A stretch of 39,242 nt of DNA, from the NCBI GenBank assembly GCA_015680685.1, contig MNCI01005871.1, positions 59,297-98,538 of the forward strand, given 5' to 3'. Positions 20,939 through 31,787 of this stretch are shown here, piece after piece. The stretch is from Gnetum montanum (Eukaryota > Streptophyta > Gnetopsida > Gnetales > Gnetaceae). The notes beneath the pieces were generated by a model, which was not told the DNA's origin, did no database searches, and was given only the letters and a program-made list of their open reading frames with translations. A program made the position numbers and the translations under genes. The stretch's first letter is position 1, and each line of letters opens with the position of its first letter.

Positions 20939-22547
20939 GAGTATCGACATATCGATTCTGTTTATCAATTCTTGTTAATAGCAACAATCTGTAAATGTAG
21001 CTTAGCCTATTTTAATTATATAAACTTTTCTCCCTTTCAAAATGCATAACAGCTAGATGTCCTTTGTCTCTGTAATATGGGATTTGTTCCATGCATTCAC
21101 TTTCACCGTTCACCTCTATCAAGACATCCGTGTGCAAGTTTTTCATGTCTCTTCTATTCTTTTTAGTGGGTTCCCTAAATGTATAATGCAGCAATCTTTA
21201 TAAGGGTTCATTATTTAATCGTTTTTCAATGTCACCAAAGTATCAAAGACGTTATTATGAAATTTGTTTAGTTTTGTTAAGATTTAGTATTTCATTTAAG
21301 CATTTGTATTTTGGTTGAATTGATTTGTTGCGTATGCTGATATTATTAAAGTACAACACTTAACGTCCTTTACGATAGCAAGCTTATTGAAATGTTTTTG
21401 GCAATTTCAATATTTGGAGCACTGACTCTAAAAAGTAGAATTATTTGCGGTATGTATTTTGTTTTACTATTATTAATTTTTAAACCTTCTAGTTTTAGGA
21501 TTTGTTTTTAATTCTCTATTCCAAAAGCAATATTTAGTAAAAAAAGGATATATGAAATGAAGTTGGAAGAAACCAATTTCAAATGATTTTGAAAGATTCT
21601 CATCTAAAAGAGGTTCAAACCAAGCACAAGGAATGGCATGTTGGACAATTGTAACCAAATATTATGACAAAGCTTGGCTAACGTAGAAGGGTATTCACTT
21701 ATCTAATACTTCAATGCTATCTTGGATATAACTATTATAGAAGAGTTTCATATCATGGCCAAAATAATTTTAAAGGAGTATGTGATTTGATGACTCATTT
21801 GCATTGAGGTATGATATGACACATTGAGGAATGATTTAAATCTTTGTTAATAATGAGTGAAAAAAAAAGAAAAAGCTTAATGCAAAGGTGTATTAAAAAC
21901 AATCATATTTATTCAAGGCTATACTCTTGTGTTAGGGTGAGAAAATATAATTGTTTATTATTTATGACATTGTCATTACCCTTTAGTGGCTACTGATTAT
22001 CATCTTTCCAACTAACCTCAATAGGAAATGTTGTGAAGGAATGATGTGGTGTATGTACGTAAATATCATATTGTGAACTACATTTGATCTTAGACTATTT
22101 CAATATATTTAAGTACTATTTTGGGAGTTTAAAACTATGATATCAAATAAATATACAATATCATTTTTAAAATCAGAAACTTCACCTTCTTAATTTAGAC
22201 AATGCACATTTTTTTACAAATAGAGTTCTTTACCTTAACATCAATGTACTTGTAGAGAATTCATTAAATGCAAACAAAGTCATTAGTTAAATTGAATTGT
22301 AATCAACATATTTGTCCTTACATCATAGTCTGAAAATGAGTATTAACTATTTTTTTTTTTAAATAAAGGACCATACACTCCTAACATTAGGAACATGAAA
22401 CTATATTCCTTGTAAACCATTATTGACCAGTAAAGATGAATTTAACTAAGATTTGAAACTAGTATGGTTTTATGTTGTAAGCAAAAATATTTAGATGCTA
22501 TTAGTTTTTCAATTATATTAGTAAATGTTTCAATTTTCAAAAACTTC
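20939..22547. other. 3' flank of the SS5-like gene; nothing recognised
   Basis: The first 100-200 bases should be 3' UTR, with T-rich and ATATAAAC-type stretches near 21020 but no single clear AATAAA signal. The rest is AT-rich, has only ORFs of 60-65 codons without recognisable features, and no repeat family I could match within the window. Confidence 0.5.
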
Positions 22548-22745
22548 TTTGAGTCAACTAGGGGGTCATCACTTGGAGCGATAGTAAGGTACTTGTTTTT
22601 TAAGTTGTAAGACCTAGGTTTGAGCCTCAGTAAAACCACTCAAAAGTAGTTAGGCTTTTGCTCATCTACTGCCCTCCTAGGACCCTACCTTGTAAGGATG
22701 AGCATTAAGCCTCTAGGTGATGATCCTTTTGTTTTGAGTCAACTA
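22548..22745 (+). mobile_element. SINE (family Y), intact with 13-bp target duplication
   Basis: TTTGAGTCAACTA occurs at 22548-22560 and again at 22733-22745, flanking a body of 172 bp. The body has an A-box-like TGGAGCGATAG near 22574 and a B box GGTTTGAGCCT (22617-22627). It ends in TGATCCTTTTGT rather than poly(A). A second, 5'-truncated copy of the same 3' half lies at 30728-30809, which defines a family. Confidence 0.8.
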
Positions 22746-23075
22746 AATGAAAGACATGGGTTTTTCTATTTTATTAAATTAACATTACTTTCTTTTCATT
22801 GAGGTGCATTATCCATTATGTCGCTACTTTGTCTATTTTGAAGAAAAAAAAAACATTTATTGCAAATCTCATGCCTTTGTAAGAGAATAATTTCCTACTA
22901 TGTGCAATAGAAAAAATTTCATGTTTTAACCCAAGCATTCAAAAGTGAAAATATCATAATTTATTTGAAAAAGTGTTCTAATCATAATACCTCAAACTGA
23001 ATAGAATGATCCAAAATAAAAATATTTCCTTTCATTTAAAAGTTGCTAAGTTTCACTGACTTAAAAGTTTACTAC

Positions 23076-23951
23076 AGTAGGTACCCCCTATGCCCAACTA
23101 TACGAATCACAAGCATTCACACATGATTTGCTCGAATTCCGTGGATGGGACTAGTAGTGGCATCTAGATTGTTAAGCATTGATCACAGGACGTTGTCTTC
23201 CCACTTGGACTAGTGGTAGCTTTGTCACATATGGTTTAGTCCAAAGTAAGGCATATGATAATTGATGTTGTTAGGCTCATTTTACTCATAGCAATAAACA
23301 TAATTGAGAATGAAATTTAATCCTAAGTCTAAGTAATGGTAGTAATGTAAATTTACTCTAGCCTAGAGTGATGAACATTTGGTCTTGGCTTACTTTACAC
23401 ATCTTGGGCTCATATAACCATTACTAGGTTACCAAGCATTAAGTTATTGGGCGAACCAAGCTATAACACTATTGGGATTGCCAAACAATTACACTTAAAT
23501 GCTTGAACCTAGTCATACTCATTTTGCTTTACTAATGAACAAGTAAAGTAAAATACTTGGAAACGTAAATGATTAAGCTAATAAAACAGTAAAAACTATG
23601 CTAAGTAAAACAATAAAACTAAGTGGATATTACAATGATTAAAAGCAATCTTGATCTTTATTTCTGATCATAAACTGTGCCCAAGTACACTTCACTCAAA
23701 TAAAGATTCTGTACAACTGCTCAACACCATACCGTAGGCATTCACTTTATCGCTAAAACTACAAAATGAAACTACAAGAATTTGCCTAAGGATTGAATGA
23801 AAAGTTATCAGATTACTTGCCCAAGTATTATATTTATAGGGTTGCACACATCTCGAGACACTGTATCAACGATGACGTAGCATGTGCTGCAACATTGTAT
23901 TAATGACATTGTTGATACAATATTGCAATGCATCAAAATTTGGATTCATCA
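23076..23951 (-). repeat. 3' LTR of the TR-GAG-like element
   Basis: It aligns along its full length with 29038-29912. On the - strand it starts TGATGAATCC. A TATA-like TATAAATATAA lies on the - strand at about 23828-23838. A 13-bp inverted repeat (23862-23874 with 23907-23919, one mismatch) lies upstream of that TATA in U3. The expected CA end is replaced by unrelated sequence at 23068-23075. Confidence 0.9.
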
Positions 23952-23966
23952 TACCCCCACGACTAA
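23952..23966 (-). other. Polypurine tract of the TR-GAG-like element
   Basis: Read on the - strand, the bases directly before the 3' LTR are GTCGTGGGGGTA, then TGATGAATCC of the LTR. A short G-rich tract here is the normal plus-strand primer site and agrees with the orientation from gag. Confidence 0.6.
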
Positions 23967-26480
23967 CTAGAAACTCATCCTCAAGTTAAAACAAAATGAG
24001 GATAGAGTCCCTTACAAAATTTGGGAGGTAGATTTGACTATGCATGACTGATGGACTATTTACATGTCTTAGAATGTAGCAGTGGTGTGTACAAAATGAC
24101 ATAGTCACATGACAAACAAAAACAAATTTTGAAGTAGAACAATGTAGCTCATATTCTAGGTGGTAGTGGCTTTTTCATCAGTTGCTTCTCTTTGTTGTCA
24201 GGCTTCTGGAATTGATATCTATTCAAGAGCACTTGAAGTCTTTCCTCCTTTTTCCTTGTCTTCTTTTCCATATGTCCTCTCTGCTGAGTATGGCATAGAG
24301 ACTCCAATTTTCATTGTAGCATTGGCCTATTTGTTCTTCTAGAATTGGTGAATTTCTCCTAAGCACCATTCTTTGTTGTTGGTGAAGACACTTGAAGTTG
24401 CATCTTTACAGCTTCTATGTTGTGAAGCTCCTCCTTTTGATGATCTCTTTAGGGCCATCTGCAATCAACAAGGGTATGAAATTTTTAGAATGTTTACACC
24501 AGGTCTTAATAGCTCTTTACCTTATTGATACCCTCGGTTAGATCAAGTTCTTATCATATTATGATTACAGAGTTAGAAAAGTTTGCAAAAATGGGTGTTA
24601 TATCTTTTAGTTGTTATGGCCTTCTATCGTTTTCCTTGCTTATTATGGCCTAAAATAGTTGGTATGGTCTATTAGGAGTAATCTTTCTGGCCTCAGTTTG
24701 ATTGATTAACATTAAGATTCTTATTATCTCTTTGTATTGACCCTCTATAATATCTTCCGAGCGTTAGGAATTTTTGGCTCAAATTTTTAAATTTTTGTTC
24801 ACTTATATCATGCAATCCACATCCCCCCACAACTAAGTTGAGCACTTTGAGATCAATGAGATTTAAGAATTTTGAAAATTGGAGCTACAAGGGCAAAATT
24901 ATGGCCTTTGGAAGCTAGTGTGCAAGAGGGTTGAGGAAAAACTGCAAAAACTTCTCTTGTTACAAATGAGAGAAATGAAAAATTTTACTAACTCTTGCAT
25001 GTATATATGCAATTTTTATATGCGTGACATTGTAGATCATGCATCATAGATATGATATCGTAAGTGCCTACAACATTGTAACTATGATGTCACCCTTAAA
25101 AAGTTTAAATTTTTCATTGATTTTTTTCTTGGAAAATATGAATCAGACGGAATATCTAGAAAATGTAAAGCTTATCTAGAGGGTCATGGGCCATGAGTGA
25201 TGCACAGTTTTCAACAATTTAGCATTCAAGGTTCATGAAGAAGGAGTCTTGAGCAACTAAGGTTTATAGTATGAAGAAGAAATGGATAATAAATTTATGA
25301 TGTACAAACATATTATTAGATGATATGGGAAGTTTATTAGATGTTTTGGAAGGCATAAGATGATGCAATACAAGAGTTATACAAGTGGGTCCTCCCCAAA
25401 GTAGGCTTTAGCCCTTAGTGCCCTTGTATAACCACACCTAAAAGTGTCCTTAGGCACTCAAGGAGTTAAGTGTAAGACATACCTATCTAGCAAAACACAA
25501 ATGTTAGTATTGCTAGATTGAGAAAATACTCCCATTTTTACTAGTGACATTGATCGTACTATTACTCCCATTTTTTTGTTAAATCTACAAGGATATAATA
25601 TAACCTAAGTAATAGGATAGGACTCGGCAATAATCCAAGAGAATCCACAAATCCCCTTGATGTCACACCCTTTGTATTCCCACTTGATTCTTCACTCTTT
25701 TGTCTAGGCATAATGATCACAAGTTTATTCTTAGTTTTATTATGAGAAGAATATCATTTTGACCATAGTAAGAACTTCTTATTGTTGGAATGGGTGGATG
25801 AATGTTGTGGTTTCACTATATAGATAATTAGTCCCTTATGATTGATAATATAGAGAAATATTCACCTTATTGGGACTACATCTTGTCTTATTTGATGTGT
25901 TTTATTGAAAAATTAACAAAAAAATGTACAAGTAAGAATAATAGAAAAGTATAGAAAAAATTGTAAAAGATATCAAGAATTGCAAATACAGTAAGAATGA
26001 AAGATTATCAACACATTAGAAAATATCAAAGAATATAAAAAATTTAAGAAATAAAAGACCCTAAAAGAATGAGAAGATATTAAAGAATGCGAAAAAGTAT
26101 TAAGAAAAGAAAAAGGTATGACAAAAAATTATAAACCACAAAAAAGTAGAAAACAAAAAAGTTAAAAAGCACTTATTAATTCCTAGGTCAGGATAAGGCC
26201 TCTCCCCATGATTGAACGCATGGGCAAGTGTTTAGAAAATGCACCCTAAATTCTTTAGATCATACACTCTGGGTTTCTCACTTATCATCCTTAGTCATTT
26301 AGTTTTTCTATTATTGTCCTAGGTAATCTTGCTGGTAATTGAATCTTGATCATTTAAATCCTTATTTCCTTGATTTACTGGTGTATGATTATGATTTAAT
26401 ATTTCCATTTGTAAGCTCTTAGTTGGGGTCATTTTCTTAAAATAGAAGTTGATAAGTGATTTAGATTGTTCCATGCATGT
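23967..26480 (-). other. Interior of the TR-GAG-like element without recognisable coding
   Basis: This stretch holds no pol motif on either strand. Part of it (25900-26170) is very A-rich. The only ORFs are about 60 codons and carry no recognisable motif. In an autonomous relative this space would hold pol, so it is either deleted or replaced. Confidence 0.6.
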
Positions 26481-26899
26481 TTTAGATGATTTTAGGTTCT
26501 TAGTTTTTGGCCACTAGGTATCTTTTGGTTTAGTGGCCCATGTTCCTGTTTGTCCATGCACTTGTTTTTTACATTTTTTGTGGGTTGGTATAGGGATTGT
26601 GTTAATATTTTGAGCTTTTGATCCACAACTACATCCTTTATCATTATTAGTGATGCATGGAATTGCTTGTCTCTCCACAGTGATAGGTTCATCTATTATG
26701 TTTTGCATTAGAGTGGTAATGGGTGTTAGCTCTTGTGTAGGATTGGGAGACATTGTTTTGGTGAGGAAGGTGTTGCACCTCGGTTGGCCTTATGTTGGTT
26801 TTGATGAGCCAATAGGTCTACGAGTTTTGTGCTCATGTGTGAAAACTTTCCTAAAGAAAGGACATTTTCGAGACTGTGGTTGAGATCGACTAGCATTAT

Positions 26900-28897
26900 C
26901 ATTTACATGTATGTTTGCAGTACAAGTGGCATTCTTCTGTTGATGTTGTGGTGCTAATCCTTCCTATGTTGCTGGTGGTGACATATGGTGGAGGGAAGTA
27001 TGAGAATATTTGTGACAAAGAATAAGAGGTGTGAGATGGTCATCCCATAGGAGATGCAGTAGGTTAATGATATTTGGGAGAGTGATAGTAGTGATTTGAG
27101 GTAGAGGAAGTAGAATTATTTGGAGAAATAGGTTGTTGAACATAATAGTCATACGAGTCCAGCTAGCAATAAGGGTATTGCTGGTTTGTTGATGGCATCC
27201 CCCACGATTGGGGGTTTTGCCATTGTGCTTGATAGTAGTTTTGAGGCTAATAAGAAGTTCCATTAGAATAGCAAGGCTGGTTGTAGGACTGTCTATAATT
27301 ACCTTGTGAGTAAGGTAATTTCCTAGGCATTTGCTTTTGTATGAACTTTGGATTTAAAGCAAAATCCCCAAACTCATATAGATGTAACATAACTGGGAAA
27401 TAACTCTTTGGATGGTCATACTAGCAGATGTCACATCCATCATCCTCTTCTGTGGTTGAGTCTATAGCTTCTTCTACTACAACTATTTTTCCTTTTTGCC
27501 GATAAGTGTTCCTACCTGTTTCTTTGTTCTTTTTCCTCTTCTTGTTTTGATCACTTGATCCTTTTTGTGTTACCTTTTCCTTTAAGGTTTTTACGTAGGT
27601 TGTAACTTTTTCATTCATCAACTTCCACACCTTATCTATCCTTGCTTCAAGCTTAATGATAGACTTTTGTATTGGCAAGTTTTGTTATGAAATCATCTCC
27701 TCAAGAACAACCTCTTTCTCCTCATCATAGATATGGAACCCCTTCTTTTGAAGAGTTGGTCCTCGGTCATATTCCTCTACATTCTCTCATTTACATAGCT
27801 CTTCTTCTTCTTCTGTCACTTGTTCAACTAGCATTTGTATTTGATAGACTTTCAATTCTAATAGTTGACCTTGAGCATAAATCCCAAGGGTCTTCCTTGT
27901 TTGATTACAAAGCCCATCTATGATGCAGAAAAGTTACTCTTTTTGAGAAAAATCATGGCCTGGACATCTATATAGTAGCAAATAATATCTATCCAAGGCT
28001 ACGTCCAAGGATTCATGTTTTTCTTGCTTCTATCCTTGGATTTATTTTCTCAAATTGGACACTCTCGCATAAGTTTGGTATTTTTTGTTGAAGAGCTCCA
28101 ATATTATGGACGACTGATGGATTGAATCTATTTCCAACGATCTATACCAACTTTCAACTTCATCTATTAGTCTCCTAGGAAAGAGCTTAAGCTTTTGCCA
28201 CTTACGTTCAATATTTTGCAAGGCGTAGGCATCATGGAAGGCTTGTAAATGATGTTGTGGATTAGAATTATAGCCCCCCTTAAATTTAGGAATGTTGTCC
28301 ATATCAAGTCGTTTGATGTGGTTGTCCCTTTGATGTTGTTGGGGTATTTGAACTGCCTTCCTAATATGTGCCATGCCCCTAGTAGCCAACAATAGTTCAT
28401 CTACATCATACATGTCATGATGACAATCTCTATTTTTATTTGTCTGACGATGTTGAATTTGTCTATCCTCACTTTAATGTCCTTCGTCTTGTCCTTTTGT
28501 TCTATTTCTAGCCCCATCTTGATCCCTTAGTGGAGCTCTATCTCTATACTTACGTTCATCTTGGTCAGAACTAGACATTGAAGAGGAAGAGGAAGATGGG
28601 AAACTGGGAGAATCGCCATGGCTGCTATATCTTCCCTTATGGTCATTGATTTATCTCTTCTAGGTTTGGAGGAGGTCCTAGGCCTTAAGGCTTTCCTTGT
28701 TCTAGGACTTACTTTGTCTCCTCTAGGATTGTTTACATTAGTTGAACATAGTCTTTGAGTGTAGTAAGGGTTAAATGAGCATATGAAACCCTTATTTGAG
28801 GTTTTTCACTCTAATTCTCTTCAGTATAGATCCTATCATTTCTCCTATGAGTGTTTTCATCATGTGATTCAGTCTTGGTCCTATGTGAAGAAGACAT
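26900..28897 (-). pseudogene. gag of the TR-GAG-like element, broken
   Basis: On the - strand an ATG (28897-28895) starts MSSSHRTKTESHDEN about 130 bases after the primer site. After several stops the frame 28413-28042 carries the retrotransposon gag core (DNIPKFKGGYNSNPQHHLQAF, then VESWYRSLEIDSI). Further on come GLCNQTRKTLG and a glutamate-rich stretch (VEQVTEEEEEL), then a lysine-rich part at 27678-27421 ending in a CDIC pair with a His four residues later, the remnant of a zinc knuckle. A Q/Y/P-rich tail follows (27300-27000). Gag would form the particle that packages the element RNA. At least six stops prevent expression. The similarity to Athila-type gag is by pattern only. Confidence 0.75.
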
Positions 28898-29004
28898 GGT
28901 TTTACTTGATAATGTATGTGACTTATAATATTAATATTCTCTAAAATATAGATTGTTAATACCTTTACAACAATCGTGTATAATATAACTAATCTAGATA
29001 ACTA

Positions 29005-29029
29005 GCATCATCCCTAGCAATGGTGCCAA
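29005..29029 (-). other. Primer-binding site of the TR-GAG-like element
   Basis: On the - strand, TGGCACCATTGCTAGGGA starts two bases after the 5' LTR end. It matches the TGGCGCCGTTGCCGGGGA site (Asp-tRNA type, common in plant Ty3 elements) except for changes that all look like CpG/CHG transitions. Confidence 0.7.
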
Positions 29030-29912
29030 TGACAAATAGTAGGTACCCCCTATGCCCAACCATATGAATCATAAGCATTCACACATGATCCGGTCGAGTT
29101 CCATGGATGGGACTAGTTGCAACATCAAGATTGTTAAGCATTGATTACAAGATGTTGTCTTGCCACTTGGACTAGTGGTATCTTTGTCACATATGGTTTA
29201 GTCCAAAGTGAGGCATATGATAATTGATGTTGTTAGACTCATTTTACTCCTAGCGATAAACATAATTGAGAATGAAATTTAATCCTAAGTCTAACTAATG
29301 ACAGTAATGTAAATCTACTCTACCCTAAAGCGATGAGCATTCAATCTTGGCTTACCATACATGTTTTGGGCTCATGTAATCATTACTGGGTTACCAAGCA
29401 TTATGCTATTGGGTGAACCAAGCAATAACACTACTAGGATTACCAAACGATTACACTTAAACACTCGAAACCAATCGTACTCATTCCACTTTACTAATAA
29501 ACAAGTGAAGTAAAATACTTGGAAATGTAAATGATTAAACTAATAAAATAGTAAAAACTATGCTAAGTAAAACAGTAAAACTAACTGGATGCTGCAATGA
29601 TGAAAAGCAATCTCAATCTTTATTTCCAGTCATGAATTGTGCCCAAGTACACTTCAATTGAATAAAGATTTCGTACAATTGCTTAACAACACACTGTGGG
29701 CATTTACTCTATTACTAAAACTATGAAATGAAACTACAAGAATTTGTGCAAGGATTGGATGAAAAGTTATCACATTGTGCACCCAAGTGTCGTATTTATA
29801 GGCTGCACATATCCCAAGACATCATATCAATGATGATGGAGCATGTGCTACGACATTGTATTAATGACATCGTTGATACGATATTGCAATGCATCAAAAT
29901 TTGGATTCATCA
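29030..29912 (-). repeat. 5' LTR of the TR-GAG-like element
   Basis: It has TG...CA ends in both readings (+ strand TGACAAATAG...GGATTCATCA). A TATAAATA lies on the - strand at 29793-29800. It is the better-preserved of the two LTRs. Confidence 0.9.
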
Positions 29913-30172
29913 ATAAGTATCCTGTAAGCACTTCCATACTTCTTATGAAATTATCAACCTCTTAATAAGACTAAGAACAAGTCTTAAGAATCTTGTAACA
30001 TATCTTATTTGGTATAGTTTTAAGTTTAATAATTTACCTCATTCCAATCTACAAAGAAAACTTTGACTTTGCATGGCATGGGTAATTATCATTATGAATA
30101 AATTCATAGAGATTTTTGGCTTTTAATTAATGTTGACATTTGTATTTCTTTAGAAATAGTTATCAAGTGACC
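29913..30172. other. Flank of the LTR element; nothing recognised
   Basis: AT-rich sequence without coding or repeat signal that I can identify. Confidence 0.4.
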
Positions 30173-30213
30173 TATCATCATCATCATCATCATGTTACCA
30201 TTGTCCTAACAAT
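30173..30213 (-). mobile_element. Degenerate RTE-clade LINE end
   Basis: (ATC)n followed by 'ttaccattgtcctaacaa' resembles (ATC)nCTAGCCTTGTCCCAACAA of the RTE copy at 35715, with several mismatches. Confidence 0.45.
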
Positions 30214-30344
30214 ATAGGATTAGCTATGCAAGTTCTCTTTTTCTGCTAGCCTCAATTAAGTGCTAAATCTTTATCTGTTTGCAATTTTTCTCTATCATTA
30301 CAAAAAGTATGCTAAGACACAACTTAAGAACATAGGTTCATGGT

Positions 30345-30500
30345 GGGGTGTGGTTGGAACCTTGAAATAATTGTAATATAGAAAAACCCCAAAATATATA
30401 GTTTAATTTAAACTTTATAACTTAGCATTGCCTACTAGAATTAAACCCATGACTTGGATCTTTCACATCAAGAGTCTTACCACTAGGTTCATAGTGTCCT
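30345..30500 (-). mobile_element. tRNA-derived SINE (family X), best copy
   Basis: On the - strand: an A box close to consensus (GAACCTAGTGG, complement of 30480-30490), a B box AGGTTTAATTCT-like (complement of 30437-30447), a body, then a 3' end TTTCAAGGTTCCAAC (30350-30366). Four other segments in the window share this body and end, so it is a dispersed family, not a decayed tRNA gene. Confidence 0.7.
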
Positions 30501-30710
30501 GGAGATAATAGATCATAGAAAAACAAGCAATAAAAAAAGTTCATTAAACACATGCTCAAAGTCTAATATTGAATGCCCACCCATTGAATTAACTAGCACC
30601 TATGAATTATCAACCTCAAAATTTTTACATTGATAACAATGATCATTCTTCCAATCAAAGAAAGATATTAAATTATTTTACTACACTAGCCAATAATTTT
30701 AAATTTTTAT

Positions 30711-30826
30711 AATGTCTTAGATATTTTAGGGTTTGAGCACTTGAAGAGGTTAGGCTTTGGCTCATCTACCAACCCTTCAAAACCCCACTAAAGTAATGAT
30801 CCTTTTTAAAATGTCTTAGATATTTT
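30711..30826 (+). mobile_element. 5'-truncated SINE (family Y) with 17-bp target duplication
   Basis: AATGTCTTAGATATTTT lies at both 30711-30727 and 30810-30826. The 82-bp body between matches the 3' half of the SINE at 22561-22732 (ttaggctttGGCTCATCTAC, then TAATGATCCTTTT). It has lost the polymerase III boxes. Perfect duplications on both copies of this family suggest fairly recent activity. Confidence 0.8.
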
Positions 30827-31474
30827 GTTCGTCTTTCATTTCAATTCTTATTTACCTAGCATAGTAAAAGTATCCATGCAAGTCATTATTATGTAGGTTG
30901 TTGATTGTAAATTTCATCCTTGTATCTTCGTGACAGTAGGAGAAGGAAAATGAGAAATTCCTAAAATTTTTTTAAGACAGATCTGCGTGTACCGTGGTAT
31001 CCCCCTGTAAGAAGCCATACGCGTGTTCATAATTCACTTAAATTCAATGGAAAATTACAGAACAACCCGTAAAATACACAACCCAACAAGCCAACTTCAT
31101 CGCCTTTTAACAGCAACTACTTGCTAGTTTTGTGTGGTGTATTTTAGAAGTTAAAACAAATTTAAAAGGATTAAGGTCACTGTAAATGGAGCATCATTCT
31201 TACTCATTTCCCAGAAACTTTTGTCAGAAATAATATGTTAGAACGATTTTCCAAAACCTCAAAAAAATGATGATTTGACACTCAAGTCATCTTTCCTGCG
31301 CTTTCAAAATACAATTTGAAATTCACCGTTGAAATATTCAGAAGTCATGGTTCAGTTGAAATGTGTGTGTCTATATATAACGAACTAAATTTTTATTTGG
31401 GTCCTCTACCACCACCTTCGATTTATTAGGCTATACTGATTTCAAATTGAGAAATTTTTTTTCATAGATTTTTT
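30827..31474. other. Upstream region of the membrane-protein gene; nothing recognised
   Basis: AT-rich intergenic sequence without a convincing ORF or a repeat matched inside the window. Confidence 0.4.
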
Positions 31475-31560
31475 GCCCTTTATAACTTAGCCTTGCGGAC
31501 TAGAATCCAACCTCTTGACATTGGTTTCCATAGCAACAAAAGTCTTACCTCTAACTAATA
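31475..31560 (-). mobile_element. SINE family X fragment
   Basis: 'tataacttagccttgcggactagaatccaacc' followed by 'aaaagtcttacctctaa' parallels the copy at 30416-30490 (tataacttagcattgcctactagaattaaaccc, then agtcttaccacta). Its 3' third is missing. It ends about 230 bp before the start codon of the membrane-protein gene. Confidence 0.55.
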
Positions 31561-31664
31561 ATCTTAGGAGGCTATAATAAATCATCGTAAACTGAAACTA
31601 CTTCGGGAGGCAGGTGTTTAATAACCATAAAACCCCAACTGACAAAACGAGATGGATAACCGTA

Positions 31665-31761
31665 CAACAATGGCCTGTAAGAATGCAGGAACGGTGCAAG
31701 GCCATTGTTGCAGGGCGTTTAATTATCTAGCACTATCCCATCTTAGCGCCCCTGCAACAAT
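31665..31761 (+). promoter_or_regulatory. Overlapping inverted repeats in the leader of the membrane-protein gene
   Basis: CAACAATGGCC (31665-31675) pairs perfectly with GGCCATTGTTG (31700-31710). ATTGTTGCAGGG (31704-31715) pairs perfectly with CCCTGCAACAAT (31750-31761). The middle arm is shared, so if transcribed the two stems exclude each other. The second stem ends 26 bases before the ATG. Confidence 0.65.
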
Positions 31762-31787
31762 AACAGTAAAAGACTCAGGAGAAAGCC

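Larger units (their letters stand above)
23076..29912 (-). mobile_element. Non-autonomous LTR retroelement with gag only (TR-GAG-like)
   Basis: Two direct LTRs (876 and about 883 bp) bound a 5.08-kb interior. Orientation is minus: the primer-binding site lies just left of the right LTR, the purine tract just right of the left LTR, and gag reads leftwards. I found no protease, RT, RNase H or integrase motif in either strand of the interior, which is too short for a full pol. The gag style and Asp-tRNA-like primer site resemble Ty3/Athila-type elements. LTRs differ at roughly 10% of sites over the 320 bp I compared by eye, so the insertion is old. The left tip of the left LTR has lost its TG end, and no target duplication can be seen. 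Confidence 0.85.

Noticed and set aside
24160-24342. 60-codon hydrophobic + strand ORF inside the LTR element
   Set aside because: Opposite to the element's coding strand, short, no motif or start context.
26900-28897. Integrated plant virus sequence
   Set aside because: The gag core, primer site and LTRs fit an LTR retrotransposon; no movement-protein, coat or viral RT motif was seen.
23076-29912. Two unrelated copies of a repeat rather than one LTR element
   Set aside because: The primer site, purine tract, TG/CA ends and gag orientation all agree with one element bounded by the two repeats.
29728-29916. 62-codon + strand ORF
   Set aside because: It lies within the LTR; the matching part of the other LTR is broken, so it is not a gene.
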